A stretch of DNA of 64,000 nucleotides from Lepidostoma basale (GCA_022606425.2 JAHDVF020001350.1:1178001-1242000); one strand, 5' to 3'; counted from the first letter of the stretch, positions 10,940 to 21,700 are shown. Program-made: numbers and translations. Notes: generated by a model from the letters alone, not told the origin.

Positions 10940-11582
10940 TAACTAATCATAACGCCGTCTCCCCGAAGGGGTATGCAGAAATAATGGACTGCAATACTTT
11001 TTAATCCTGAAATACTTCTCTCGTTCCTTCAACATCGTGTCATGGACGCGCGTCGATTTCTACGACTCCTCACATGGCCGACATTCAATATTTGATTTAT
11101 TTGATCGTGCGTGTCCTCGGTCTTCCTCTATTTCTAGTTCCATTTACATTGTTAACATATGTTTTTTTTACCAATCATTCTTAATTTATTTTTTCCATGT
11201 GCCCAAAACTTCTTAATGTTCCTTTCATCATTTTGTTTATAACAATTTCGTTCGCACCGCATTCCCTTTTTATATTTTCATTTGACACTCTATCTTACAC
11301 AGATTTTCTACACATTCGTCTATGAGATCTCATTTCTACTGCATTTATTCTACTTTAATCCTTCTTTTGCAGTTCTATGCTTCACTTTCATACATAAGGG
11401 TCGGTATAAGAATGCCAATGTGCACTGCCATTTTACCCTGTTTGGATAAGCATTTGTTTGCAATGACAATTTTAAGTGCATCATTCACTTTGTTGCCTGC
11501 CCCAACCCTATCAATATCCCTCTACACTCGCCCATTCTTTGTAAACTTTCTACCTAAATGTACAAACTCAAAACTTTTTTAA
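10940..11582 (-). pseudogene. RTE-TTAG LINE fragment, degenerate
   Basis: The 3' module at 10945-10980 (GCCGTCTCCCCGAAGGGGTA) is followed by the whole C-terminal region in broken frames up to the KFVYLG-like block near 11575. Many more indels than the copies at 1.7 or 8.2 kb, hence older. Confidence 0.7.
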
Positions 11583-11839
11583 AGGTTACATTATATACGT
11601 ATACCTGTTTCCATTCTGTCAAAGATTTCATTATAATATTTATGTTCCCATTTTTTTAATTATTCGCGAAATCAACATATAGCAAGAATGCAAATAATGC
11701 ATTTGGATTTCAAGGTTTGTGTCTGGCCTTAAGAAGAGTGATTACAACATTTTGAATGTATACAAATGCTTGTAGACGAACAACTTCATTTCAACCATTG
11801 CGGGCTTTTTTTTATTAAATTATAATAATTATTATTATT

Positions 11840-11995
11840 TTAAAAAAAAAAAAATGTGGAATGGGGAATATTGTATTACATAAAGCGTGCGCTTAACCCA
11901 ACCAATGACAGGTCACAAGTCCTGTAAACGCCTCGACCACCATATTCTGTTTCCAATTTGCATCTTCGTCTCTATTGAGATGCAATTAATCCTTA
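11840..11995. repeat. MITE-W partial copy
   Basis: Contains the family core AACCCAACCAATGACAGGTC, CCTGTAAACGCCTCGACCAC and TTGAGATGCAATTAATCCTT. Copies lie at about 14.1, 14.3, 18.2 and 54.1 kb. Confidence 0.65.
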
Positions 11996-11998
11996 TTA

Positions 11999-12130
11999 GA
12001 CCTCCGTGGCAGAGTGAAAAGAGCTCTGACTGCCATACTGAAGGTCCCGGGTTCGATTCCCGGCGATGGCAGTGTGATTGTATCACTGTCTTTGGTCTGG
12101 TGTAGTATTCACGTGGCGAAAGATAGAACA
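11999..12130 (+). mobile_element. SINE-T copy (tRNA-derived SINE, 5' part)
   Basis: The tRNA-like head has a B box, GGGTTCGATTCCC, and an A-box-like start (CCGTGGCAGAGTGAAAAGAG). The family body follows: GGCAGTGTGATTGTA, TCTTTGGTCTGGTGTAG, ATTCACGTGGC. The 3' domain and TAA tail are missing. An RNA polymerase III origin is inferred from the boxes. Confidence 0.8.
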
Positions 12131-12485
12131 AAAAAACATGAAAGAACAGTTTTTTCAAGGTTAAACTTTCAGCATAAGCTGCATTTTTGTCTATGGGGGC
12201 AATATGTGCAGAACATTGCTTCCATCTTGTAAAAAAAAAAGGAATCCAACAGCGTAGAAATTCTTTTAATTATATTTTAAGTGACACGTGGAATGGTGGT
12301 GTTTCGCCAAGGACGAACTTTTGACGCATCCACTTTCTAGCAATTGCGATTCTAAATATTGTCTTGCGTAAGTCGGGAGTAATCACGCGCTGCCTTATTG
12401 GTTGTACATTAAAAAAAAAAGAAAAAAAAATTGTTCCTCTTTTAAATGGCTAGCTTTAGTGTGTCGCTTACGCTCTTTGTGATTT

Positions 12486-12697
<212 letters not shown>

Positions 12698-12829
12698 ATC
12701 TATGAAGATTTTATTTATTTACTAAGAACGTAATGGATACGGTTGATTTCATATTTCTAAGATACATTAAAACATGTTTTTTTTTAAGCATAAGGAATAG
12801 TTTTGGCAATACTTTAAAATTCAATCAAT

Positions 12830-12915
12830 CTAGCTGGTAATGATAAGGACAGAGCGCTTGCTTCCTATTCCAAGAGACTTGGATTCAATCCTAGACACGA
12901 TCTGTTTCCTTTTTT
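12830..12915 (+). repeat. tRNA-like SINE head remnant
   Basis: Has GGATTCAATCCTAGACACG, close to a B box plus T-arm, preceded by a D-arm-like AGCTGGTAATGATAAGGAC. A related but different copy lies at 13600-13680 (GGGTTCAATCCTAGACCCG). Not a functional tRNA: the acceptor and anticodon stems do not close. Confidence 0.4.
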
Positions 12916-12919
12916 ATTA

Positions 12920-13340
12920 TAAATTAATCTTCTTAGTTTGGGTCTTATGACCTGTAAATTGTCCAGCTAATGCCGCCTCGAAAACGCTGTTTAGCAACCC
13001 GTAATGTTGAATTAAATATGTGGCCGGGATTGATCTGACATTAAAAAAAATTTCCCTTGTGTAGTTTACCCACTTTCTCGGCACTGTTGCCGGAAAAAAG
13101 GTGCAAAATATGGATGCAGACACACATTGACCATTTACAACTCCGATGTCAGTATATGACACTAAAGGCTTTCCATGGTCGTAGAAATCGCATACTTTGG
13201 TGGGAAAGCATGCACAGATACGGGGAAGAGTTACAATGTCTTGTGCCTAGAGGTGTCGATGGTGTATTTAGCCTTCATCCAGTTCATGACATTCTTGAAT
13301 TGAGCAGTTGCCTCGTGTACTAATATCCTCTAACATTTTC
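12920..13340. other. Unassigned; no gene seen
   Basis: Mixed-composition sequence with 80-codon frames on both strands that do not resemble known proteins. Confidence 0.3.
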
Positions 13341-13344
13341 ATTT

Positions 13345-13520
13345 TGTCGCGGGAGATGCCTTTTGGTGGCGATGAGGTTCGCAACCCATCACACCGCGTC
13401 TCTCGCGGTGGCGAAAAGAGAAGGATGGAGTGCCGCATCGATTAAAGTGTGGCAGTCCATTCTTTCTGCCTACCCTTTCAGGGAGACGGCGTGATGGTTA
13501 GTTAGTTAGTTAGTTAGTCT
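13345..13520 (+). mobile_element. SINE-R copy with RTE-TTAG 3' end
   Basis: The body GGGAGATGCC...TGGTGGCGATGAGGTTCGC, then CACACCGCGTCTC, AAGGATGGAGTGCCGCATCG, and the end TTCTTTCTGCCTACCC...GACGGCGTGATGGTTAG with five TTAG units. The last about 60 bp is the RTE-TTAG 3' end, but the 5' portion does not encode RT. Other copies: 25655-25850, 30165-30355 (minus) and 33100-33298. Confidence 0.75.
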
Positions 13521-13599
13521 CTATTGAGATACAATTGATTTAAGAATAGTTTTTACATCATGAGTTTTCGGTTTGTAATTTTTAGAAAGAATCATTTCG

Positions 13600-13680
13600 T
13601 TAAATACTGTGTAGAAACCGGGTACAGAAGGCTTGCATCCTTATGCAGGGGACTTGGGTTCAATCCTAGACCCGAAATTT
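13600..13680 (+). repeat. tRNA-like SINE head remnant
   Basis: B-box-like GGGTTCAATCCTAGACCCG preceded by CTTGCATCCTTATGCAGGGG, an anticodon-arm-like hairpin. Short and lacking a defined tail. Confidence 0.4.
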
Positions 13681-13840
13681 TTCATAATAAGCTACCATTT
13701 CATCTTACATTAGAAACTGCACGTTTATATTATATATTCCCAATCTTCGGAAATTTTATGCATGTAAATAATTAATTAAAAGGATTAATTGTATCTCAAT
13801 AGTGACGAAGATGTAAATTGTTTTTTGGAAACAGAATATG

Positions 13841-13986
13841 GTGTGGTCGAGGCGATTAGGCTTACATCTTATCTTAATAGATGGCGCTAGTGTAGACTGA
13901 ACTAAAAAATGTGGTGTGGTAGAGGCGATTAGGCTTACATCTTATCTTAATAGATGGCGCTAGTGTAGATTGAACTAAAAAATGTG
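13841..13986. repeat. Two tandem 73-bp units
   Basis: The 73-bp unit, with TCGAGGCGATTAGGCTTACA and AGATGGCGCTAGTGTAGA, occurs twice head to tail (13841 and 13914) with two or three differences. It resembles the outer part of MITE-W. Confidence 0.8.
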
Positions 13987-14029
13987 AAGTGTTTCTCAAC
14001 ATAAAAGCATATATAAATTTTTGTTATTT

Positions 14030-14531
14030 TTGTATACAAATATTTATAGACAAATACTGGATTTTTACCCATTACGGGTTAATCATGTTTTGAGGAAAAA
14101 ATAGCACATTTACAATTTCCAAAAATTTGTCAAATATGGTGTCGTAAGAAGGGCGGAATGAGGAATGTTGTTAACATAAAGTGATCGCTTAACCCAACCA
14201 ATGACAGGTCATAAGTCCTGTAAACGCCTCGACTACCATATTCAGTTTCCAAATAATTTACAGCTTCGTCTCTATTGAGATACAATTCATCCTTAAAGCA
14301 TATCTTTCAAAATTTGTCAGACGTGGTGGTCGTTAGAAGGGCGCAATGGGGAATGTTGTATTATATAAAGCGATCGCTTAACCCAACCAATGACAGGTCA
14401 TAAGTCCTGTAAACGCCTCGACATATTCTGTTTCTAAAAAAACAAATTACATCTTTGTCTCTATTGAGATACAATTAATTCTTTAAATGATTAATCCGCA
14501 ATGGGTAAAATCCAGTATTTGTCTACAAGTA
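14030..14531. mobile_element. MITE-W, composite with inverted ends
   Basis: The left end (about 14034-14088: GACAAATACTGGATTTTTAC) is the inverse of the right end (about 14484-14531: GTAAAATCCAGTATTTGTCT). Between them two head-to-tail core copies (about 14140-14290 and 14325-14475) each carry GACAGGTCATAAGTCCTGTA. There is no coding capacity. A single-core copy lies at 18150-18360. Confidence 0.7.
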
Positions 14532-14534
14532 TTT

Positions 14535-15375
14535 AATAATAATAATAATAATAATACGCTAACTTTTAAAGCGCCGTTTTTGTGATGTAATCACCTCAAG
14601 GGCTCATTAAGACGTGTTTTAAATCTAAAAATCTAAATGTGACCGCTTAAAAAGCGATCGGTTTAAAAGTATAGTAGAACAAAGTATAAATGTTTAACTT
14701 GTGTATGAAATATGAAAAAGATGGGTTTTCAATTTAGATCTGAAATCTGTCGGATCATTTATGCATCTAAGGTGTGAAGGGAGATTGTTCCAAGCTGATG
14801 GACCGGCTACCGCGAACGCTCGATCCCCGAAATTTGTACTGGGGCAACGCTTCGGCTCAACTAATCTTCCTATTGCTGAGGAGTTCGCCGAGCGAAGTGT
14901 GGATTTCCTTGAATTTAGGCTGTCCGTTATACAGAGTTCAGATATATAACTTGGTGCCATTCCATGTAGCGCTTTGAAGACTGTCCAGCAGAGTTTAAAC
15001 TGGATTCTTTCTGGACTTTTAAGCCAGTGAAGTTCTTTGAGATGTTGTGTTATATGGGACTTTTTTGGAATGCCTTTAATGAGCCTTGCTGCTGCATTGA
15101 ACGCAGATTGAAGTTTGTTTATTTGTTGTTTTGGAATGTTTGCATAAATTCCATTACAATAATCAAGTCGTGACACAACGAAGGAATTTACAAGAGTTTT
15201 GAAAGTGTCATGGGGAATACTCCTTTTGACGGATTTTAATCGTCTTAGGTGGAAGAAACTAGCGCTGACCGTGTTATCAATTTGGGATTTTAGAGACAGA
15301 TTTGCGTCAAGATAAACACCAAGAAGCTTTGTGGAGTTTTTGGGAACGATGTATACATTCAAAACAAAATGTTGA
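14535..15375 (-). pseudogene. L2/CR1-like LINE RT C-terminus and 3' UTR
   Basis: Minus frame 14694-15362 (222 aa) encodes STKLLGVYLDANLSLKSQI, SRLDYCNGIYANIP, LKELHWLKSPERIQFKLC, KALHGMAPSYIS and FGDRAFAVAGPSAWNNLPSHLR. These blocks are characteristic of the region after the RT palm in L2/CR1-type LINEs. The first residue is not a real start: the endonuclease and palm are absent (5' truncation at about 15375). The 3' UTR carries an AAGCGCC-type ending and an AATAAT tail at 14531-14552 on the plus side. Confidence 0.82.
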
Positions 15376-15825
15376 TTAATTAAAACACAAATAATTCAAA
15401 TGTTTGGAATTTATTCTTGTCATGAGCATAAATTTAATGTAGCCATGTAATTATTTTTTATTTTTAAATATAAGTTGTTAAAGAAAAATGCTCTTAAGAT
15501 TGAAATGTTCCAAGAAGACGTTTCGCCACAATTTCCATCATTTTTACGCATGGAAAAGCGAGAAAATGCTTAGGATAATGAGTTTTGTCGTAATCCTGAC
15601 AAAATGGTCGTCACTTGATGGTAGGTATTTAATAAACAAAAAATAAGGGATCGCTTTGCCAACCTTTACATTTTACAAGTACAATAATACAATTCCACGT
15701 GGATTCCCATTGAAATGTGTAAAGTTAGTATTAGAAAATCGCTGTATAAATGTAAGCCTCGTTATTAAATACGATGTACTAAAAATTTTATCTTTCAAAA
15801 TGTTCTTAATATGGCAAAAAAAACT
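15376..15825. other. AT-rich non-coding stretch
   Basis: Nothing recognised. Confidence 0.35.
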
Positions 15826-15829
15826 AACT

Positions 15830-16340
15830 AGCCATCACGCCGTCTCCCCGAAGCGGTAGGCAGAAATAATGGAATGCCATACATCGTGTCATGCACGCGC
15901 GTCGATTTCTCTGACTCCTCACGTGGCCGACATTCAATATTTGATTTATTTGATCGTGCCACGTTTTCCTCGGTCTTCCTCTATTTTTAGTTCCATTTAC
16001 ATTGTTAACAAATAATATTTTTACCATTCTTTCTATGCGTCCAAACCATCTTAATGATCCTTTCATTATTTTGTTCAAAACACTATCATTTGCACCGCAT
16101 TCACTTCTTATAATTTCATTAGACACTTTATCATACACAGATTTTCCACACATTCAACAAAGATATCTTATTTCTACTGCATTTATTTTACTTTCATTCT
16201 TCTTTTGCCAGTTCCATACTCCATACAAAAGGGTCGGTAAAAGAACACCATTGTGCACTGCCATTATAGCTTTTTGGATATGTTTTTATTTGCGATTGAA
16301 CTTTAAGTGCACCATTCCTTTGTTCCCCCAACCCTTCTTT
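15830..16340 (-). pseudogene. RTE-TTAG LINE fragment
   Basis: Minus frame 15824-16153 encodes KSVYDKVSNEIIRSECGAND, LRWFGRIERM, RGRPRKTWHDQINQ and HVRSQRNRRACMTRC. A 30-40-bp deletion after MTRC joins it to the last residues. 5'-truncated and broken near 16250. Confidence 0.78.
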
Positions 16341-16394
16341 CAATATCCTTCTGGAAAATACTTAAAATATTCAAGATTTATAATATGTCATATT

Positions 16395-16705
16395 TATCTA
16401 ACTAACTAAACATCACGGCGCCGGTTGGCAGATAAAATGGACCACAACAGTATTTTTTTTTCTGACATACTTCTCTCGATTCATAAACATTCATATATTG
16501 TCGATTTATCCGATCCCTCACGTGGCCGACATTCAATATTTGATTTATTTCATCGTACCACGTGTGCCTCGGTCTTCCCTTATTTCTAGTAGCATTTACA
16601 TCGTTGTATGAATGCTGAGGAATCGAGAGAAGTATGCCAGGAAAGAAATGTGTGGCATTCCATTATTTCTGCCTACCTCTTCGGAGAGACGGCGAGATGG
16701 TTATT
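16395..16705. repeat. Two RTE-TTAG 3' ends in inverse, head-to-head arrangement
   Basis: 16395-16610 is a minus-oriented 3' end (tail TAACTAACTAAACATCACG at the left). 16612-16705 is a plus-oriented 3' end (CTGCCTACCTCTTCGGAGAG, then GATGGTTAT). The two truncated copies meet near 16611. Confidence 0.65.
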
Positions 16706-16894
16706 TTGTTAATTTTTTTTATCTAATAAACAAAAATATGATTTTTACCTGATGTTTTCAATTCTTTTCCTATTTTACTCCAGATAATGTTCGTAAAATC
16801 TGTGTTCATATAGTTTTTAAGATAATCAAATGATTTTACTGAAATCTTTTATTGGAAGTTCATTTAAGATAATAATTAAATAAAACGATGTTTT

Positions 16895-16990
16895 TTAACT
16901 ACTTCCACTTTTGTCTTTATTAAGACAGCGACCGGTTTCGCCAGGCTCTATATACATACAGATCAGGGGTGAATGATCAGGTGAGACATG
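16895..16990 (-). repeat. HH-C foldback remnant
   Basis: Contains GCGACCGGTTTCGCCAGGC (16928-16946), the inverse of the family's GCCTGGCGAAACCGGTCGC, with the flank CCACTTTTGTCTTTATT. Confidence 0.55.
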
Positions 16991-17207
16991 ATTCTATACA
17001 AAAATAATCATCAAATATTTATGTAAAATTTTCTGAATTTAAATATTGGTATTACAAGTATTCTTGGAGGTTCGTATTTAATACATTGGATTTTAAATTT
17101 TATATGCAATGGATTTTAAATCTATATATAGTTTTTATTTGAAAGATTATACGAGTACAACGATGGATAGTGGCGCACCAACAAAAGAAGTTTTTCGTCA
17201 TTCAACT

Positions 17208-17400
17208 AACTAACTAACTAACCATCACGCCGTCTCCCCGGAGGGGTAGGCAGAAAGAATGGAACGCCACATTGTTCTGCCCTGACATACTTCTCTCGCT
17301 TCCTCTACATTCATACATCTTGTCATGCACGCACGTCGATTTCTCCGACTCCTCACGTGACCGACATTCAATATTTGATTGATTTGATCGTCATTCATGT
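17208..17400 (-). pseudogene. RTE-TTAG LINE 3' end
   Basis: Four TAAC tail units at 17207-17222, then a minus frame ending LNVGHVRSRRNRRACMTRC and SAYPSGETA-stop. Truncated at about 17395. Confidence 0.78.
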
Positions 17401-17654
17401 TGTCAAGAAACAAATTAATCCAACGAAAAACAAAATTAAAAATCTTAAAAAAAAAAACAATAATAAAGATAACGGTCAACACGTGAAATCAAAAGTAATT
17501 AGAATAAGAAGTAAAAAATCTTTTTGCCTGGTCCACTCGAAGTATCACGAAGAATTAAATATCTATTTACGTTTTATTAATTTTTTTTTACGTGTCTATT
17601 TACGTTTTATTAATGCCGATTCCGGTCACATTATATTTAAATTCCGAGATAATC

Positions 17655-18105
17655 GAGTCCCGACCCTTCTGTATGGAAGTGAAGCTTGGAGATGGCAAAA
17701 TAAGGATGAAATAAATGTACGGAATAACAATGTATGATAGAATATCTAATGATGTAGAAAAAATGGAATGTAAGGTGGATGAATGCGTGACAAATAAAAT
17801 TAAGAAAGGGTCACAAGGATGGTTTGGACATATGGAACGAACAGATAAGGAAAGAATGTTTAAAAAGATTTATACAAGTAGTGTGAACGGGAAAAGAAAT
17901 CGAGGAAGGCCAAGGAAGACATGGCATGACCAAATGAATAAATTACCATGTTCGAAGTAGGAACAATCGACGAGCGTGCATGTCACGACGTGTGAATATA
18001 GAAGATGCGCGAGAATTATGCCAGGATAGAATAATGTGGCGATCCATCCTCTCTGCCTACCGCTTCGGGAAAACAGCGTGATGGTTAGTTAGTTAGTTAG
18101 TTCTT
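17655..18105 (+). pseudogene. RTE-TTAG LINE fragment (divergent subfamily)
   Basis: Encodes PTLLYGSEAWRWQNKDE, then in the next frame MTNKIKKGSQGWFGHMERTD-like sequence (17715-17960), KRNRGRPRKTWHDQMN, and a 3' end GATGGTTAGTTAGTTAGTTAG (18079-18099). At least two frameshifts. It differs from the 1.7-kb copy throughout. Confidence 0.75.
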
Positions 18106-18144
18106 CGATGAAAATTCTTAAATCTAATAAATAATTTTTGTTTT

Positions 18145-18440
18145 TTTGACTGTATACAAATAATTGTAGACAAATACTGGATTTTACCCATTGCGGGTTA
18201 ATCATTTTTAAGGATTAATTGTATCTTTGGAAACTTAATATGGTAGTCGGGGCGTATACAGGACTTATGACCTGTCATTGGTTGGGATAAGCGATCGCTT
18301 TATGTTTAACAACATTCCCCATTCTGCCCTTCTTTCGACCACCACGTCTGATAAATTAATGAAAGATGTATATATGCTACCTATGTTAAGAACACTTTTT
18401 TAAGGTCAATCTACACGAGCGCCATCTATTAAATTTTGAT
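18145..18440. mobile_element. MITE-W copy, inverse core
   Basis: Left end GACAAATACTGGATTTTACC (18168-18187) as in the 14-kb element, then the core in the other orientation: GGACTTATGACCTGTCATTG and CATTCTGCCCTTCTTTCGAC. Confidence 0.65.
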
Positions 18441-18740
18441 GTAATATAAGAACTCCGCTTTATGTAATACAATTAAGTTAAGTTATTTTTCGAATAAATA
18501 TCTTGAAGAATGCAATCAATATTTAAGGATACAGCATTCTTTAATAAATCGAAAGCCAGGGCTGTACGACCGAAATTGATGTAATGAAATAAATTTTGTA
18601 TGACATTGATATATTTTATAACAAGAGAGAAAATTTTGTTAAGAAGAATCTTTGGTTAATACAATTACATCAATTCACTATTGCGTATTTTTTTACGTAA
18701 CGATTTCGGAGAATTGACTATTCAAAAGGTTAGATAGAAC
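18440..18740. other. Unassigned AT-rich stretch
   Basis: No reading frame or repeat family recognised. Confidence 0.3.
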
Positions 18741-18744
18741 ATAC

Positions 18745-18863
18745 ATTATTATTATTATTAACTTGTTGAATCGCTCTTTACATCATTACAGCGCGTGCCA
18801 AATCAATGTAAAGGGTATAGCTATCATATTGATTCGAATAACATGTTTTAGGTAGATCTATCG
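18745..18863 (-). mobile_element. SINE-T copy, 3' half (interrupted by a LINE)
   Basis: Reads, in inverse orientation, the ATTATTATTATTA tail, AATCGCTCTTTACATCATTA, CAAATCAATGTAAAGGG and the middle domain ending TAGATCTATCG. The remainder resumes at 19376 after the LINE insertion. Confidence 0.8.
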
Positions 18864-19375
18864 AAAACATGAGTTACATCCTTAAAAACCGGAAAATACC
18901 GATCAACCTGAAACGAAAAGTCTATGAACCCTGCGTTCTGCCAGTTGGTACTTATGGTCTTGAAACTGTTACATTGTCCAAACAAAGTGCCGAGAAACTA
19001 CGAGTGACCCAAAGAGCCATGGAAGAACCATGTTAGGAATAAGCCTAAGAGACAGAGTCAGAAAAGATTCGGTGAGAGAAAACAAAGGTCCGTGACATCA
19101 TCCACCGGGTGGCGACTCTGAAATGGCAATGGGCAGGTCACGTAGCCAGAAGCTCAGATGAAAAGTGGATAAGAAGACTGTGGACTTGTAGACCGTGGAC
19201 GGCGAAGAGAAGTGCAGGGCGACCGCAACTACGGTGGAAGGATGATCTAAACAGACACGTCGGAATAACCCGGATGCGGTCTGCACAGGACAGAATGACA
19301 TGGAAGCAACTGGAGGAGGCCTTTGTCCAGGAGTGGACGGGAATAGGCTGAGGAAGGAGAAGAAGAAGAAGAAAA
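18864..19375 (+). pseudogene. 5'-truncated LINE with GAA tail, precisely bounded
   Basis: 512 bp flanked by 11-bp direct repeats TAGATCTATCG (18853-18863 and 19376-19386). It encodes MSYILKNRKIPINLKRKVYE, PVGTYGLETVTLSKQS, a frameshifted middle, and the frame 19109-19351 with LKWQWAGHVARSSDEKWIRR, AGRPQLRWKDDLNRH and EWTGIG-stop, followed by AAGGAGAAGAAGAAGAAGAA. It is the 3' part of an RTE-like LINE RT. Relatives are at 42545 and 59290. Confidence 0.88.
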
Positions 19376-19425
19376 TAGATCTATCGCCATTTTATAGTCC
19401 CGTGAATTCTTCACCAGGCTATTTA
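19376..19425 (-). mobile_element. SINE-T copy, continuation after LINE insertion
   Basis: Continues TAGATCTATCG|CCATTTTATAGTCCCGTGAA, the middle domain of SINE-T in inverse orientation, and stops near CACCAGGC; the tRNA head is lost. Confidence 0.75.
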
Positions 19426-19429
19426 TTTA

Positions 19430-20040
19430 TTTATACATAATACACAAATGAGACATAACAAACGAAAAATATTTAGACGTCTCATTTAGACACAAAACGG
19501 TGTAATAAAGGTAAACAACGACATGAAACCAAAAAAATCTTACATATCAGAAGGAACCCATTTGTCGACGTCTCTGAGGCAGTACTCTTTCCAGAATTTG
19601 TAATATATTTTTATGAACACTGCCTCGCTGACACTGAAAATGTCCAAATCCGAGACGATAAGATTCAACGTCCGAATTGCTTTTCCAACTGGCATCACCA
19701 AAGGCAGGTTGGTTCTGAGTGACGAAGCAAAGAAAAATTAATGTCGGCGCTGTCGCAGGTAGTTATCAGGAACATTTTTTTCTTATATGTCCCCTGAACG
19801 TACCATCACTAATATGAAAGACGTCGATCTCCAAGGAGACCGCGTTCAGCAGACTAATTGCTCTTCCCACCGGTGTCACCAAATGATATTTGCACATTTG
19901 ATAATGTCTTAGAAATGTGAAATATATCGTTCGCATATAAGATAATATTTTTTGAGGAAAATAGATGTTTTCGTTCTTATTAATTATATATAATGTAACA
20001 TATTTGACACAGTTGAAGTCCGCAATCAAAGAGCGAACCG
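19430..20040 (-). pseudogene. J-LINE fragments (two abutting divergent pieces)
   Basis: Minus-strand reading around 19560-19760 gives a QRR-type repeat of the motif NYLRQR followed by TNLPLVMPVGKAIRTLN. From 19780 a second piece gives PVGRAISLLNAVSLEIDVFH and SDGTFRGHIRKK, as in the 33.8-kb copy. Both are C-terminal ends of the jockey/CR1-type RT. Confidence 0.65.
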
Positions 20041-20367
20041 GCGGCTAATCACTTTCGATTTTGCAGGCATACAAATTTCACAAATATTATTCAAAATCCT
20101 CGCCCATTCTTCTTCTGACACACTTTCCGTTGCCAACTAACCGCAAGAGTGTTTTATGTATTGCGAATATACCGGGAAAGCCATTTGCTTCCTTTTCTAT
20201 TTGTCATTGTCTAAGCCTTTAATGGCTTTCTTTAAAACTGACAGATTTCTTTGCGTCGTTAGCGCTGTCTTTTTTTTCAACGAAATCTATTTAAAAAATA
20301 CACTTACTCATACCCTCAGTTTATTCAAAAAAGTTTACATATTTTTGTAATTATTAAAATAATATAT
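20041..20367. other. Unassigned stretch
   Basis: AT-rich with a hydrophobic chance frame at 20156-20350. No homology was recognised. Confidence 0.3.
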
Positions 20368-20540
20368 GGAGACCTTCGTGGCCGAGTGGTAAATGATTTA
20401 ACTGCCACAACCCGGGTTCGATTCCCAGCGGTGGCAGTGTGATTGTCACATTATCTTTGGTCTGGTGTAGAATTCACGTGACAAATTGGCGATAGATTAG
20501 CTACCTATCACATGTCACGAGAATCAATATTTCATTTAAT
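20368..20540 (+). mobile_element. SINE-T copy (head and middle)
   Basis: GACCTTCGTGGCCGAGTGGT (A-box region), GGGTTCGATTCCC (B box), GGCAGTGTGATTGTCAC, TTTGGTCTGGTGTAGAATTC and TCACATGTCACGAGAATCAA. It stops where the LINE 3' end of 20545 begins. Confidence 0.82.
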
Positions 20541-20544
20541 TTCA

Positions 20545-20990
20545 TTTTCTTCTTCAAGTGCCCTGTCGGGTCCCCCCAACGCTGGCGATCACCTTGGCGA
20601 ACCTGTCGCTGTCCTGCACCGCTCGGAACAGCTCCTCCACACTTCGGATGCCGGTCCACTCCCTCACGTTTCGCAGCCAGGACATTTGTCTCCTTCCGGG
20701 CCCTCGGCGTCCCTCAATTTTCTCCTCTAATATCAGTTGGAGAAGGTGATACTTTTCCCCACGCAGTATATGACCCAGATGTGAGTTCTTTCGAACCTTG
20801 ATAGTTGATAACAATTCCCTGTCAACTCTGGCTCGCCTCAAGACTTCGGTATTGGTTACCATGTCCGTCCAGGAAACTCTGAGCATTCCGCGATGGAGCC
20901 ACATTTCAAATGCTTCCAGTCTGTTCATTGAGTTAACTTTCAGTCCAAGTTTCACACCCGTACAATAACACATTTATTAAACATATTTCA
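20545..20990 (-). pseudogene. LINE RT C-terminus, GAA-tail family
   Basis: Minus frame 20554-20973 encodes MNRLEAFEMWLHRGMLRVSW, LRRARVDRELLSTIKVRKN, LGHILRGEKY, GRRGPGRRQMSWLRNVREWT and FAKVIASVGGTRQGT-stop, then GAAGAAGAAAA. Upstream, VLLYGCETWTES lies in another frame, showing a frameshift around 20940. The AFEMW and LGH...R motifs are classic for RTE-like LINE C-termini. Confidence 0.82.
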
Positions 20991-21084
20991 ATAAAAATTC
21001 CAGACCGTTTGCAATTACATAATAAGAATATATACGAGAAGCATAAAAAAAACATTAAGATTAAGGAAGTAGAAATAATCATAA

Positions 21085-21180
21085 CATATATGATAGCTAT
21101 TCCATTTACTTCGATTTGGCTAGCGCTGTAAAGATGTAAAGAGCGATTCAACAAAATAATAATAATAATTTCATTATCAA
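21085..21180 (+). mobile_element. SINE-T 3' domain with TAA tail
   Basis: ATGATAGCTATTCCATTTAC, TCGATTTGGCTAGCGCTGTA, AGCGATTCAACAAAATAATA. The tRNA head is absent. Confidence 0.7.
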
Positions 21181-21700
21181 TACGAATGAAAACGTCTGTT
21201 TTCTAGAAGTTTTTTAAAAATATTTTATGTGTATGCAGGTTTCGCCTGTCAAATGTTGAATCATTATCAAAAATTTTGATAATACCTTAGACAGGCGAAA
21301 CATGTTATTCACATACCCCCTATACAGAGCTGAAGAGGAATGAAGAGGATTAAAGGAATAATGCAGAGCCTTACTGCCAACCAATCTCCAGGATTGAAAC
21401 TGAAGAAAGATAAGTTCTCCAGACAATGAAGGTTTAATGCCATTGGAACAAATGTTAAAATAGAATAATAATTCAAATACTTTTTGAGTTTATTTATCTG
21501 GACAATGTTTCGAAGAAACTCAATAAGAAAGAAAACCTCTGTTTTCTAGAAGTTTTATTATATTTTATTTGCATTCAAGGTATCATAAAATGTTAATGAA
21601 AATTTTTATCATGCATTAGCATGGCGAAACATGTTTTTTCTATAAAATATAATAAAACTCCTAGGGAACAGATGCTTTCATTCGTATTAATAATTTAATA
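21180..21700. repeat. HH-B foldback copies
   Basis: Two units. The first (about 21185-21310) pairs TTTCGCCTGTC (21240) with GACAGGCGAAACATG (21290-21304) and has the flank AAAACGTCTGTTTTCTAGAA. The second (about 21530-21690) has the left flank CTGTTTTCTAGAAGTTTTAT and GCATGGCGAAACATG at 21620. These are terminal parts of the family whose best hairpin is at 32.55-32.75 kb. Confidence 0.65.
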
